Shown: positions 53,201-64,000, counted from the stretch's first letter. The stretch is DNA of 64,000 nucleotides from Theocolax elegans (GCA_026168455.1 CM047429.1:58099623-58163622), one strand, 5' to 3'. The notes: a model not told the origin generated them from the sequence alone. Program-made: numbers and translations.

Positions 53201-56049
53201 ATTGATACTTTTTATAAAACTACTCAATACCCTTTATAAAATATGTAACTGTATAGTAATCATTTTTTTATAATAAATATTTTTTACTCCTTATATCATA
53301 AAAAAAGTTTTCTTGAAACATATAGATATAAAAATACATAGCTTATCGAGTTTATGTTTGCACCCCTGGATGCCAAGGTAAAAAAACGTATAAATATGGA
53401 TCAGTAAAAGGTAATAGAAAGTCAGCACAATTTGTACTATAGGTTGCATAACTTTTTGAATGCACGCAGCGCAGCTTAATGCGATAGTAGTAAAAACAGT
53501 TTTACGTCAGACTTTAACGGTATACCTTCATTCCAACCTTTTATGTTATATGTTTTGTTGATTAATAACTATTCGTGTTGTTATTATTAGGTTACAACCG
53601 TCGTTTAAAGTAATATTTAGAATTTGATGAAACTGTACTTATGATTCGCACAGTTTTAAGAATAATTATATGTGTATTTCACGTTTTTAAGTTTATAAGT
53701 ATTACTGTAATGTAAAAAACCTGTATTATTTAATGGATCGTTAAGCTCATAATATCAGATTTAAAGCTTATTAAAAATGTGAAAGGGAAACTATTTATTT
53801 ATAACTCTTATCAAATTTGATAACTTAATTATATTTAAATATGTATAAAATAAAACAATTTCACTTTTTCAATGTGAAAAGCAAATAAAATAATTTATTA
53901 GAATAAAAAGAATGAGCTTCCTTTTTTCTTCTCTATTTACCTAAAATGGTAAGTGAAAAATTTTAGAATAAAAGAATAAATAACTTTGAATTGCGAATCA
54001 ATCGAGAATTGAAACTGAACGAAACTCTCTAAAGTGTTAGATTGAATTCAGTCATTCGGAACAAAAACCTTACAGAGTTTCTTGACAAAAGAATTTTACA
54101 GCTTGAATAAATTCTTGTATTGCATGGTAAAAAAAAACTAGGATACTGTCTTTAAAATATTTGAAAAGAAGACGATTTTAGTTTACCGTTTCATTTTCAA
54201 TGCTAAGTTAAACAAAATAATGTATATATCTATAGGTAAAATGTCTTTATTTTCGAGTATTCCAAAAAAAAAATACACGCGATTTAATTGATTAAATAAT
54301 TTAAATGTAAAATAGTGGAGAGATAGCTTCATTTCAAAGTTGATTAGTCACTGGTATTTGCACTTTCCGGATGAATAAATTTAACATGTGTGTCTGTGTG
54401 CGCATATATATATACATATATATGTATATAACGTATTTGTATGCATATATACCTATTTAATATATGTGTACAGACATATTATATAAATAATATATTTTGT
54501 CATTTCAATATTATAAATTTAAAGGATGTTCATATTAAGTCAAATAAATCCTTTATCCGAAAATTTACATAAGACAATTTAAGTAAATTTATCTTGTACG
54601 ATACATTGGAAGTACTCCATTAAGGAAATTAACTGCACATCGGTTAAAGTGTGCACTGGGCAAATTAAATGTATCAACATTCACCGCACTGCGCGTTGTA
54701 TATATAGGATTAGTATAGCAAGTTTAGAACATTATTTATTCGTTGCTGCAATAAATCCCGTACGTGTATTTTTTTCTGCTAATTTAATGTGAATCTCTCA
54801 ATCGCTTACGAGAATTATTTTTACCTTGTTTAGTCTCATTAATAAATAATAATTGAGGAACAAGAGCTTAAAAAACGAAATCTTTCTTATTTTATAATTA
54901 AATGTAAACCGCATCAGTTAAAACATGTATATTTTAGGTAGGGATCTATTCATACCTCGTTGATAATGCTGAAAAGGAGTAAATGACTAGTTTGATATAT
55001 ACGGCAATTGCTTTTGCAGACTTAAAATTTTTAAAGGATTACATTTATGTCCTGCATAACAAGACGATACATTTTTTTCTTTATTAATTGTTACCCTTCA
55101 CTGTACTGTATATACTCGTATTTATTACATTCATATATGCAGTGAAAATAAAAAAGAATGCTTGACAAGTGATAAATTTTCGTGCAAATTATTCGAAAAG
55201 TTGATGCTTAAAATTTTAAACTTTTGAAATATTTATTGCGCGCGTGTATTAAATGCGGCTACAATTTAAAATGTCACAATGAATCCGTCGGTCCGATAAT
55301 CAAAAATACATTTTTACTGTAATGACGCAACAGTTCATTATTACTTCGAAAGTATAACGTTGTTATTTTGTATACCAATTGCATTATTGAAAACAACATA
55401 AAGTAAATACATTTTAAACATTTTTATTTAAATCGCGAATACCAAATTTAATCAATGTAATCCTGACTACTTGCATTACGAGCTGTATAATTGCATAATA
55501 AGCGAGTGAATAATGACAGAATCAAAACGAGCTAGAGATGATATCAAAATTCGACGAGCTTGTTGGAACTTTACATATGGATAAAAAAAATTGAAGAAAA
55601 AATGTTTTGAGCGTTAGTTGAATCGGGTTGACTCACCAAATGCGCAGACATGTCGAGGTGCCTAGCACCCAATTCCTGGACATCGATTAATCCTTGGCCA
55701 GTCAATCCAGTCCCGTTATTCTTTTTAGTATCGATATTTGGTGCAGGCAGGACGTCGAGAGGGTCGGGTACAATATACCTGGCAGGTACAGTTTGTTTGG
55801 TACTGAACGGACCATAAGTCGCTCGGACTGAAACTGGCTCGCTCGTTTGGAAGACGGTGAATTTGTCGATCGAGAGGATCGACGAGCCTTGAGAGGATGT
55901 GGTCGAAGAAGAGGTAGTCGTGCCTCCTGTGCTCGGTGGCATTCCCAGTTCCGGTCGCAAGCTCGTCGGGTAGAACTTGTGCGGGCTGTGCTTAAGGAAG
56001 AATCCACCATCCTTGTTCTCGAAGTGCACCTCCACCGACGCGGCTACAT
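31918..56049 (-). CDS. TMEM132-family neural adhesion protein, 13 exons, 5' end missing
   Basis: Thirteen exons join without a frame break into 1345 residues plus a stop: 55637-56049, 49850-50158, 46074-46399, 42538-42681, 41470-41731, 40465-40608, 39070-39522, 37617-38060, 36569-36944, 36055-36371, 34329-34570, 32418-32733 and 31918-32208. TMEM132 proteins are single-pass type I membrane proteins with an N-terminal domain, bacterial-Ig-like repeats and a cohesin-like domain, linked to neuronal adhesion. Visible landmarks are VEVHFENKDGGFFLK and ATYGPFSTKQTVP near the start, ARFTVWMPEFPLEVSVTDTR mid-way, one membrane span (about 978-1000), a cytoplasmic HDWVWLG (1044-1050) and a C-terminal YFDNLKESNA. 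The first exon starts with a split codon (phase 1), so a signal-peptide exon must lie upstream. It is the fly detonator type by inference. Confidence 0.92.
32418..32733 (-). CDS. TMEM132-type gene: twelfth exon found, proline- and histidine-rich tail
   Basis: This exon encodes residues 1144-1249 and begins with the split Asp codon after TTTTCAG. TAPPLPPHKVPVGKP and YKPPVPPHRG are proline-rich, possible SH3-type ligands. They are followed by a basic, His-rich stretch (HETKHHHHRPQKSARSKPGS). It ends in DLTFVE before GTCAGC. Function of the tail is inferred from composition only. Confidence 0.8.
32734..34328. other. Intron of the TMEM132-type gene
   Basis: About 1.6 kb between the twelfth and eleventh exons found. 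AT-rich, nothing else visible. Confidence 0.6.
34329..34570 (-). CDS. TMEM132-type gene: eleventh exon found, cytoplasmic tail
   Basis: This exon encodes residues 1064-1144 (VRVTSNPLAGEPEDETLDLG, then TSFDNPNHLELPSGG). The acceptor is unusual: the 30 bases before it are purine-rich (aaaaaaaattataattttaaagaag) with no pyrimidine tract. Phase and family resemblance support it. An AAG just upstream could be used instead, adding one Lys. The donor is AATGA|GTTAGT. Confidence 0.8.
34571..36054. other. Intron of the TMEM132-type gene
   Basis: About 1.5 kb between the eleventh and tenth exons found. AT-rich. Its 3' end (next to 34571) lacks the usual pyrimidine tract. Confidence 0.6.
36055..36371 (-). 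CDS. TMEM132-type gene: tenth exon found, transmembrane helix
   Basis: This exon encodes residues 958-1063. LEIGMYVLLAAFCFAIVVFV followed by VSCVVYASKFK is the single membrane helix, with a positive stop-transfer end. The cytoplasmic HDWVWLGRATLER is a family hallmark placed just inside the membrane. Acceptor TTTTAG|GAG; donor CAG|GTAATT in phase 0. Confidence 0.93.
36569..36944 (-). CDS. TMEM132-type gene: ninth exon found, juxtamembrane ectodomain
   Basis: This exon encodes residues 833-957 plus one base of a Gly codon. VVAFAPMVASHHPRVIAVGE and GDILRVSLQLADVC finish the last Ig-like repeat. SANVEVDFA and a polar, glycine-rich stretch lead to the membrane span in the next exon. Acceptor GTAG|GTG, donor ATAG|GTAAAA. 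Confidence 0.88.
37617..38060 (-). CDS. TMEM132-type gene: eighth exon found, Ig-like repeat segment
   Basis: This exon encodes residues 685-832 (148 codons). It contains WLRVTDLVAGLLRVSDPRIA, then IVQGRSIGRTEVQVLSP, RVTVSQLSVKVVSGLQLTIG and IEFSDGTRTPLRDIA. The pattern of short beta-strand motifs fits bacterial-Ig-like repeats before the membrane. Ends are ACAG|GTC and GCG|GTAAAC. Confidence 0.9.
39070..39522 (-). CDS. TMEM132-type gene: seventh exon found, Ig-like segment with acidic/dibasic insert
   Basis: This exon encodes residues 534-684, phase 0 at both ends. VSSSCSSVYVDGSEIRGSS and ARFTVWMPEFPLEVSVTDTR, then LNQIKAWKVP, match the family closely. After them comes an insert with dibasic sites (KNKRS, PRKRS) and a run of about 25 mostly acidic residues (EEEIDYEEEEDEEDAEDSAE). 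The exon ends with CRLRFQQSPVE before GTAAAG. The dibasic sites could be furin-type cleavage sites; that is inference only. Confidence 0.9.
40465..40608 (-). CDS. TMEM132-type gene: sixth exon found (short)
   Basis: This 48-codon exon (residues 486-533) encodes NTAVLTGRQISQAMKVFIVS, then VADVTLQSSCHSEDESVLK. The first part (NTAVLTG) and the cysteine with its acidic neighbours are strong TMEM132 hallmarks. It begins after TTTTCAG|AAT and ends at AAG|GTAATA. Confidence 0.88.
41470..41731 (-). CDS. TMEM132-type gene: fifth exon found
   Basis: This exon encodes residues 399-485, starting after ATCCAG|C with the split Ala codon. It contains GGGRIVWSVRYALEGE, then a Gln/His-rich loop (QQQLHHHHN) and IQAVLPISK. 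The donor is AAG|GTACGC in phase 0. Confidence 0.85.
42538..42681 (-). CDS. TMEM132-type gene: fourth exon found (short)
   Basis: This 144-base exon (residues 351-398) reads ARVKAGVKILDASSSSPDWIV and then SDINTKNTFATFTARRKENV. The acceptor is TTTTCAG|AGC and the donor GC|GTAAGT, leaving a split Ala codon. Continuity of phase on both sides supports it. Confidence 0.85.
42682..46073. other. Intron of the TMEM132-type gene
   Basis: About 3.4 kb, AT-rich. Slightly GC-richer patches at about 44210-44400 and 45055-45200 show no coding pattern consistent with an exon of this gene. Confidence 0.55.
46074..46399 (-). CDS. TMEM132-type gene: third exon found
   Basis: This exon encodes residues 242-350 after TTTCAG|ACG. 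It contains VQLAYSVLEP and DEYLTLLVPHGPLYPRSRLYIPVFL, the latter typical of the transition into the cohesin-like domain. It ends in a split Arg codon (AG|GTATAT) that the next exon completes with A. Confidence 0.85.
46470..46713. mobile_element. piggyBac-type MITE in a TMEM132-gene intron
   Basis: TTAA borders the element on both sides (46466-46469 and 46714-46717). The inner ends begin CCAATTGAACCCTAAACGG on the left and, on the minus strand, CCCATAAACCTAAATGG on the right. Both continue into a shared TTTCGATTTYCGTAGTTATT. Terminal inverted repeats are about 55 bp with small gaps. There is no transposase frame, so the element is non-autonomous. It sits about 70 bases upstream (in gene sense) of the third exon found. 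Confidence 0.6.
46714..49849. other. Large intron of the TMEM132-type gene (distal part)
   Basis: No coding exon or clear element. A TG run (about 47635-47660) and AT-rich sequence only. Confidence 0.55.
49850..50158 (-). CDS. TMEM132-type gene: second exon found
   Basis: This exon encodes residues 139-241 (103 codons, phase 0 at both ends). It contains SPVLRVLFHAGSEA and QRVCVLLHA, then a cysteine-bearing stretch (AACSPDGQDGVCLAQITIP) and WWPPLPPP. The ends are TGCAG|GTAAGC and AAG|GTGAGC. The intron before it is about 5.5 kb. Confidence 0.85.
50159..55636. other. Large intron of the TMEM132-type gene
   Basis: This is an intron of about 5.5 kb with no supportable coding sequence. It is AT-rich throughout, with tatata runs near 54400-54450. 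A GC-richer patch at about 52720-52830 contains gcgcgcatgcgg and gaagcgcgcgcaac. Confidence 0.6.
55637..56049 (-). CDS. TMEM132-type gene: first exon found, N-terminal domain
   Basis: This exon encodes residues 1-138 of the visible protein. It starts after TTGCAG with the last two bases of a split Asp codon and ends at G|GTGAGT in phase 0. VEVHFENKDGGFFLK and the later VSVRATYGPFSTKQTVPARY are typical of the TMEM132 N-terminal domain. Between them lies a Ser/Thr-rich run (about residues 36-50). No methionine or signal peptide precedes it in frame. Confidence 0.88.
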
Positions 56050-59000
56050 CTGCAATAAGAGGAAGAGTTACGGATGTTATACACTAAGTTTCTGTTCATT
56101 TGTGATGTTCGAGGATGCTTTTCGTACACCTAAACTTTCAATTGGGGGCGTATAGCCACGGAAGTAGTTCTCGTGACATCTGTCTTATGGGAATTCTCGT
56201 GACATTGTCTACGTGGACACCTATTTCCTCAATTTCGTATATCTACGAGGTGTATTACAAATTATTGTTAATTTTTCGACCCGAACGATTAAATAATATT
56301 GTGGTGATTTTATCGATGTATACAATTTCGGTCTGTATTATTTATGCTTCATAAAAATAATAATAAAATTTACTTAATCCCTGAGGCTTTGAATGCGAGC
56401 GTGATAACAGTGTTAGTGATGACGGTTTATATGACATTCACTTCATATAACTAAAATTATGTGAACCGAATGGTCGTAAATTTTCATTTAAAGTTGATAT
56501 TCATTGCACTATAAGATACAATTTTTAGTACATATAAATTTTTATTTACATGAATTAATCTAACATCAGCTATGTTTCTACTGATTTTTGAAGATATATC
56601 ACGTTAAATGTGTGTATACTCGCGATAAACCATAAAGATATAACACTTTTTTGCAAAGTATTTTTCTATGCGTAGAGATGTAAAACGAGGTTGTACAAAC
56701 ATCAACACCTATATATCTCTAGCTAAATATATGTATACTGCTCGCATCGGTAAATGAGCTTCTCTTAACTTAGCCTGCACTCAAAGGTATTTACGTTTTT
56801 AAAATATTTTTTCCTCAAGCTACAACTAAGAAAGATAAAATATTTTTAATTTATTTAACTATAATGAATATGAATAGCTTAATTATTAATTGTATTAAAT
56901 GTAATATTATCCAAAATTTTAATTTTAAAAAATTACAGTAACACAGGGATACCTTACTTTTACCTAAATGTAAATAAAGGAATTTACATTCTCTAATTTA
57001 ACGAGCATAGTAACGTTTCGTGTTCTGTCTTAGTGCACAAATATCATCCTTTTGAATTCTCATGAATAAGGCTAATTTCACCCAAACAAAGGAAATAATT
57101 TGGCATGCACGTTGATAGTCGATTAATACATTATGCACGTACGCGGGTAAATAATGTATTGATAAGATTGCTAATAAAGTAACAATAATTTAAGAATGTA
57201 CTTTTCTAAATTGTTTAAAAATAAATAAAATGGTATTTGAAATATGTTTGTTGATAAATATAATCGATAACTTAACAAATGTATCGGCACATACCGTATA
57301 CCTTGAATAACGATATTTGTTTTTTGGGAGCATGTATAACTTGCAGAATTTATGCTGAATTTTAAAACTAAGAATAAAATTGGAAAGATTCCAACAAACT
57401 TTTGACACCTTTCTTGATAACAGTCTTCAAAATGAGGACATTTTTTATTTTAACGTACCAAATACTGAAGATATACTAATTTCTACAAAACTTTTTATCG
57501 TATGATAATCATTTTTAGTTGGGGAATTTCTCGAATTATTGTTAAATTAAAACTACATTATTGCAGTATATTTCGTATATAACGATTCCGAACAATATAC
57601 GTACATAAAAAATATTATTAAGCTCAATGTAGATTCATATTAATAAAGTATGAAAATAATAATGAAAACTTCTACAAGTTCAATTTTTAAAATATTAAAA
57701 CTTGCTGAAGGATAGGGAATTGGAAGGATATGGTAGAGAAAATTCTTATACTCAGAAATAAAATTAATGACGTGATTTTTATGATATATTCGATATCTAT
57801 AGTAAGACCTTCGTGAGAATGAAAAAAAAGAAAATCGCGCGATATCGGAAAATTTTCATTTATAGAGGCGTAAAAAAATCTACTTCATCTTTACAAGGAG
57901 AATGTTAAAAGGGAATTAGGAAGAGAGAAGAAAAGGATTATTAACTTACTGCATGTCCTCGATTAATATGACCTAATTGCGTTGATTATACGTATAAACA
58001 AGTAGTAAATTCGTCATTGCATAAACAACAATCAGGTTTATTATTAGTTAATTTAAGTAATTGACATAGTTGTGCTTATTTTTATCTCATTGAGAGGCTA
58101 CCGGCGCATACGACGAATAACCGATTTATTGGAAAAATTCTTACGCCAGTTTGAAGGTATTTCAACATTTTTGTCTATTTAAAAGAAATTTTTATACTAC
58201 GTTTAGTAAAAAAGAAGGAGGGTTGTAGTAAAATAGCTAGCCAGTAAATAATGATATAAGATATTCTTGCAGTAAAAAAAAATTAAGTTCCTGTTTTTTT
58301 AGAACTTTTCTTAAGGCTACTATAATATTTATTATAATATAAAACTGTTTAATTTTTCCTTCTTAATCAGTTAACTACTACATTTGAAAATAAGCCTATT
58401 AAAGATGTAAACTTAAAAAAAGCTTGTACATACTAAAGAAAGATGATGCAATATCATTTTAAAACCAAGAATTCAAACATCAGCAGTACCATAAGAGTTT
58501 ACTTTATATCTCTCTCTTTCGCTCTCTATTTCTCTTTCTCTGTCTAAACACGAGAAACTAATGCCTACAAAGCGGAACTTTCCCAGAGAATAACGAAAAC
58601 TTGGTAATCGTAGAAAATCGGGGTAAGATGCCCGTTCTTTCGAAACTATGTAAATAGAACAGTTTCGGCAACAAAGATCAAAAGACTCGGCAAGTTTTGG
58701 CTCGAGACTTGAATAATAGCTTCCCTCCCGCCATTCCTTGCCGTGGGAAAGCCGCAAATTGGAAGGTTGTGTGAGTAAAGAACCACGAAAATACACGGAA
58801 GGCTGGACACGCGAAACCTTAACGATCGCGATAAAAACCCGGAACGAAATGACACTATGGTATATAGCTATATATACATATATACGTATATACGTGTCGT
58901 TTGAGGAGAGGACCCTATAAAGTTAATAGAGTTCGCCTATAGCAACCCCGTTAAAATGTAAAATTACTCGAGTACGTTGGATGTTTTTAATTTCGTTTTA

Positions 59001-59410
59001 CGACATTGATTGGTTTTTAATGTCAACGCTTTTATAGATGATATTTTAACTTTAATTTTGTTGAAGAGTCAAATAGTTTCGGACATGTTTTTCCCATTCT
59101 ATGATTTGTTCATAATTTTATAGATCAAAAATACATATATAAAAATTTGAAACATTTTTTAGCGAAATGTCGAACGTTAAAATTTAATTTTTAAAATTGA
59201 GGAGCACAAAATTACATCAATAACTGCTATATGAATTTTTACAATTATTGTCTTTTGATTTAATGGAATACCAATTAAGGTCTACCAATATACTTAATCC
59301 CTTTCAATTGTACAAATATATGTAAAACTGATTTCGAAAGTTCTTTAAATGCTAATATTGACACATCGATAAAAAAAAAGTCGAGAATCTCATTGTCGCA
59401 TCTATCACCA

Positions 59411-59581
59411 TTACTAATTACGAAAGTACAAAATTTGAACAGCATTGAAATTCATGAGGACATTGACACGAGCATAGGAACCAGGCCTACTCATCCCACG
59501 AATGAAATAATTGACCCGAGTGGTTGTGTCCCTGCAGTGCTTGAGAACGTCGAGTCCAACCAAATTTATCCTGAAGAGTAG
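59411..59581 (+). CDS. Short coding-like segment of unknown identity
   Basis: On the plus strand an open frame ends in TAG at 59579-59581 and reads ...VQNLNSIEIHEDIDTSIGTR, PTHPTNEIIDPSGCVPAVLE, NVESNQIYPEE. Composition is mixed, neither low-complexity nor AT-driven, and the segment is clearly GC-richer than its flanks. No ATG opens the frame; an acceptor-like ...attacgaaag lies near 59425. The opposite strand is also open over much of the segment. It could be a terminal exon, a pseudogene piece or transposon remnant. I do not recognise it. Confidence 0.2.
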   Translation, partial: LLITKVQNLNSIEIHEDIDTSIGTRPTHPTNEIIDPSGCVPAVLENVESNQIYPEE

Positions 59582-62500
59582 CTAAAAGTAAACAACTCTC
59601 TCGCTCACTCTCTCCCTCTCTGCAATGCGTTATCTAACTGACATCGTTATAATCTGCAACGTACATTTCTACGTTCTCTATTTTAACAGTTTGTGAAAAT
59701 ACTATGTAAACTACAAAAAATAAAATTTATATATAAATATCATCGAATTTATATTTAATTGTATATTTGATTAAAGTAGTATTAGAATGAAAAAGTTTTT
59801 ATATTTTTCCAATACACAAATATAAATATTTTATCAGGAAATTATAATTTAATTAAATATCGAATAGTCCAGCCCTTAATTATATCAGACAAAAAACATT
59901 CAAAATATTTAATTTCACTGAGCTAAACGAAGAGGCAATTGTTTAAAAAAAATAATTTTTTGTCTCGGTTGATAAGGTTTCACACCTAATCTACTATACA
60001 CATAGACATCTAACCTTAATTACAACCCTCGAAAATTCAATCGGGCCGCGATTCGTACCAATTGAATTACATCCTCTCTGTACCAACCGTGCAAACGTTC
60101 GCGCGCAATAAAGAAAAAAAAAGCGAAGGAAGTATATAGAGTCGAGAATTCCCCTTCATCGTAGCTTTTCAACCGAGGTCAACTTTCTTCGCGCCCTTCT
60201 CGAGGACACTCGACTAGGTACTTCATCCCTTCGAGCGTAAAGAAAGAAAAGAATAAAAAAAAAAGAGAGTGCGAGGGAGAGCACAGAGAAAGAGGCGTTA
60301 GAAAAAAAAGGAAGCTGCACGCGCGGCAAATGGAAAGGGCTAAGAAAGGTAGAGGGGTAAAGAGAGAAATAAAGTGGGCGCGAATTTGTCTTGGGTAGAA
60401 GTTTGGATGACTGCACGAAAATAGCTCGAGCCATAAAATTTCGCCCGGCAATTACCGCGATGGATTTTTATGATCGTACCGAGAGAACACACCGGCGAAC
60501 GAGGAGAGAACGAGACGCGAAATTTTTATTACCCCGTGTAAGATGCAACGGTGTAAATCTCCTCTGGTACTTTCATGGGGATGCCTGCTCGTCACATAGG
60601 ATTATTGTTTTTTTTTAACCTGTATGGTATTTGCTCTGTTAGACGGGGAACAAATGTTACGAGGTTACGGTATTTTTATTTCAATATCGTATGATGTTAT
60701 ATACTGCACACACGAAATAGATGTATTTATTACCACCCAGTTTTAATGGAATATCATTGTTTATTTAACATTAAACTTTATTAATTAAATATTTCACTTT
60801 AACTCGTTGAACAAAAAATTAGATTACTGTGTTAATTATATGAAACTATACACTAATAAAATATAATCAAATTGCTCAAATGTACGTAATACTGTTATAA
60901 ATTTTATTATTTTAGTTTGCTGTATTAAATCTATCATCATAAATCTGAAAATTATTAAAGTTTCGTCATTACTAGAGGGAGAAAGAACATTTAAGCAAGT
61001 TATGTATATCGATCAGGCCATTATCCTTATTATAAGTTCCTAAAGTATTATTTACTGCAAAAATATGAAGTTTTAAACGTCTTTTTGTCATTTGACATAT
61101 TATAAATAAATATTTCAAAATAGGCTTTTGTTAATATAATAGCTCATCGACGTGATAAAACATTTATTAAAAACTTATAAGACAATATTTAAAAGATTGA
61201 AATATTAATTTTCTTTAATATTTTAAAAAGAGATTTTTACATTTAGTTTGAAAAAATGATAAAAATGTACAAAACACGTATTGATACTTGAAAAGGTTAG
61301 AGGAAAAAAGTAGGTCTTACAAAGATTTGTGGGTTTTCTTTCGACTATTCTAAAGAAATTTTAAGGCGTGATCAAAGCCAATATCTGCGAAGTGAGTGAG
61401 AGAATCATGACGTCTATATAATTATAAAACTTTAAAAAACTTTTTCTTGAAATGACCTTTCTCTACTCCAACTTCAAAGAATACCAGTTATTATTCGTTT
61501 AAATTACTCCAACTTTTTTATAAGGTATTTGACTACTTCGCTTCAACTTCGAACGCAAGATTTTTCAAATTAAAAGGAGAAAGTTTTTCATTATTACCTT
61601 ATATATGTGTATACTCACACCCACATGATTTGCCATTCTTACCATTAAATATAAATTGTACGATTGCAAAAAAAAAATTTATTAAATTAATTGAATTTCC
61701 GTTATAATATAACAGTTTCAAAATTAAAGTTATCAACATTTGCTCTGTATTAAACCACCATGCATACGCAGCTAGTTGAATTATATAGATTTTCTAGGAC
61801 ACCTACATCATTACTCACTCGCGCATGTAGTGTGATACATATTTAGTAAATTTTGATGGATTAGTTTATATTAATAAATACACGCTTATAATTAAATAAT
61901 ATATGCATGCAATAACATTTGATTCATTTATTCGTAAATTCACTTTTATATTTTTGACACTTAGAACTTAGTATATATATGCTTTAAAAAAGGATAGAGA
62001 GAAATCCTGTCATTAAATTTGATTATTTTGTCTTTGAAACTCAAAATTTCATTATGATACCGCTTTGTACAATTTTAAAGCCTTAGAGAAGCGCAACAGA
62101 GAGGACTCATATCTTTCCAACGACTCGGGCAATATTATACGAGTACTATATAAAGTGTAATAAAAGTAGAAATTCACATGTACTCGACATATTTCTGTCA
62201 ATCTTTATATACTAAAGGCTAGCTGCTGAGTAGTTCTTTCTCAAATGAAAAATATCAGATTAAATTGAACTTAAAAAATTGTTAATCAAGCAAGCTCAAT
62301 ATATTTTGTATATTAAATCGGTATTTAGTGAAAAATATATAAGTCATAATGCATATAAATTACTGTTCACATTTAAAAACACACTTTTACATATATATCA
62401 TTGTACAAAAATGATCAAATAATTTAAATCTATAATTTTTAATGATATTAGGTTCCCCATCGTTTATTAATAATTATATAGCTGGTAATAAGCATATTGT

Positions 62501-63571
62501 ATAACAATATTCTCTTTCATATATCAACCGCCAGAACATCAAATGTCAAATTTTTTATTACAAAATTAATTAATCTGTCGAGTAATTAATATATAGTTAC
62601 GAAGCATAGAAACTTGACTCAATTAAGTACGAATTTATCCACAATACAGCAGCTGTGCGTGGTAGAAAATCTTTACACCTATTTCATCATTAACTTTCAC
62701 GACTATCAAATGTAAAATTTTAAAAAAATAAAAATTTAACTATTCTACGATATCAGTTTTTTTTATACTTTAGTACTTTATTTTCACAGTAATTACCGAT
62801 CCAACGTACCAAATACATAAATATCAGATTTTTGAAAATTCATATCTGATTTTAGTATAATTATTCAGTAGCTAAATTAAATACATAATAAAAATTCGCA
62901 CATCGAAATGAAAATTACTTTTCACGTTAACATTTCGAAATCAATTTACTCGTGTAAACAATCAACCGAATGTTAGTTATAATTTTACATACAATTATGA
63001 AAATACATATGTAAATGTTTTAAGTAAAATATTGAACTAAAATATTTTTGCTATAAATTGCTTAATATTCTTCTCGAATTTACGTATCTGCGTGTAATGA
63101 ACTTTTTATTCAATACATTGAGATTATATTATCATTATTGTATACGATGATTGTTCATTCTACTTCTCATTTAATAATTTAAATACAGATGTTAAACATT
63201 TTTAAATGTAGTATTCTGATAATACAAAATAATAAAGTTAATTTAATTTAATCATTGACAATTAAATTAAGGGAATATCGAATGCAAATTGCATATAAAA
63301 AAGTGTACAAGTACTATTCAGAACATACGGTAATACAAAATTGTTAGAGCAAATTTAAAAAAAAATGTGTATAATTAAAAATTTCAATAATTTATGTTTC
63401 ATTATTAAATCGAAGAATTAACAGAAAAACTTTTTTCTAAAATGAATATTTTGAATTATTAAAAATAAAATGTTCGCATATTTTCAAGGTTCAACGTGTC
63501 CTGAATTTTTTTGTTTACGTATAATTATGTTAATTTGTAAAGAATGAAATGAACGTAATTTACAAAGATAT

Positions 63572-63714
63572 ATCCCTAGTAGAAATGAAAGCATTTATGA
63601 AACGTTTTTTTGACCAAAAATTGGCCATTTGGTCAAAAATGGCCAATAATTCTACAATTAATGGCCAAAAAATATTTTCAATTAACCTTAAAATGCTCAA
63701 TTTCCACTAGGGAT
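63572..63714. mobile_element. Small palindromic MITE-like element
   Basis: The ends ATCCCTAGTAGAAATGAAAG and (minus strand) ATCCCTAGTGGAAATTGAGC form terminal inverted repeats of about 25 bp, with some mismatches. Inside, the TTGGCCA/TGGCCA motif recurs in both orientations (63620-63670). At 143 bp with no frame this fits a miniature element; the target duplication is not clear. Confidence 0.5.
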
Positions 63715-64000
63715 GTACACATACATATGTATGTATTATGAGAAAGTGTATGCGGTAAGTTTTCAAGTCACTTACAGATTACACTCGTGAAAAAAGCAAT
63801 TGAAAGTTAAATTGATTTTACAAAATTGCTAAGTTGCTATCTGATTGTCTAAAATAGTAAAACTTTTCGCAAAACATACGCATTAAACTTGGCAAAACTT
63901 TTACATCTTGAGTGGATAAAAGTTCGAATGTACAAAATACATTAATAATATTCGATTAACGTTTACCTATCTATTTAGCGACCTGAACATTTTCATAAAT

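Larger units (their letters stand above)
56050..64000. other. Probable first intron of the TMEM132-type gene
   Basis: The exon at 55637-56049 needs an upstream exon, and none with a start codon, signal peptide and phase-1 donor could be recognised here. This stretch is therefore read as intron. It contains GC-richer islands at about 58490-58870 (with a TCTC-rich tract) and 60040-60600 (with a GAGA-rich tract). A coding-like segment at about 59420-59581 and a small MITE near the end are listed separately. Confidence 0.5.

Noticed and set aside
58473..58920. Overlapping frames of 60-107 codons on both strands
   Set aside because: They share one GC-richer island and a CT-rich tract. No single frame shows coding character or splice context fitting the TMEM132-type gene.
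60156..60451. Minus-strand frames with a hydrophobic stretch that could look like the missing TMEM132 signal-peptide exon
   Set aside because: The hydrophobic residues come from a purine-rich tract on the plus strand read in reverse (Phe/Ser/Leu-rich). Two frames are open in the same way and no phase-1 GT donor follows at a sensible place.

Overview
The window reads as nuclear DNA of an insect, most likely a hymenopteran (bee, wasp or ant). It is very AT-rich, with short GC- and CpG-richer islands, long runs of simple repeats, small GT-AG introns in the housekeeping genes and introns of 0.1 to 5 kb in one large neural-type gene. The species cannot be fixed from the sequence. There are no bacterial genes, CRISPR arrays or rRNA genes, and I found no convincing tRNA.

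Layout. (1) Positions 1-19.8 kb are largely gene-free. They hold a TA-flanked composite element (about 3.88-6.33 kb) containing two hairpins, one with near-perfect arms of about 325 bp. There is also an orphan minus-strand ORF (11.46-11.86 kb) with a faint NTF2-like look, a mariner-type MITE (16.74-17.20 kb) and several GC-richer islands. (2) Positions 19.87-23.56 kb carry a tight head-to-head pair. The minus-strand gene is a four-exon mitochondrial rRNA 2'-O-methyltransferase of the SpoU/SPOUT class (MRM3 type). The plus-strand gene is a six-exon mitochondrial ribosomal protein L16. They share a 688 bp intergenic promoter region, and both serve the mitochondrial large ribosomal subunit. (3) Positions 23.7-31.9 kb hold no gene I can support; the upper part may be 3' UTR of the next gene. 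(4) Positions 31.92-56.05 kb on the minus strand hold thirteen coding exons of a TMEM132-family neural adhesion protein (Drosophila detonator type). They join in frame into 1345 residues ending at a stop. The 5' exon with the signal peptide was not found and probably lies beyond 64 kb. (5) Positions 56.05-64 kb look like the first intron of that gene. This stretch has two GC-richer islands, one short coding-like segment and a small palindromic MITE.

How the genes relate: the MRM3/mRpL16 pair is a functional neighbourhood for mitochondrial translation, while the TMEM132 gene is unrelated to it. All exon junctions were placed by eye from GT/AG sites, phase continuity and family resemblance. No alignment or transcript data were used.
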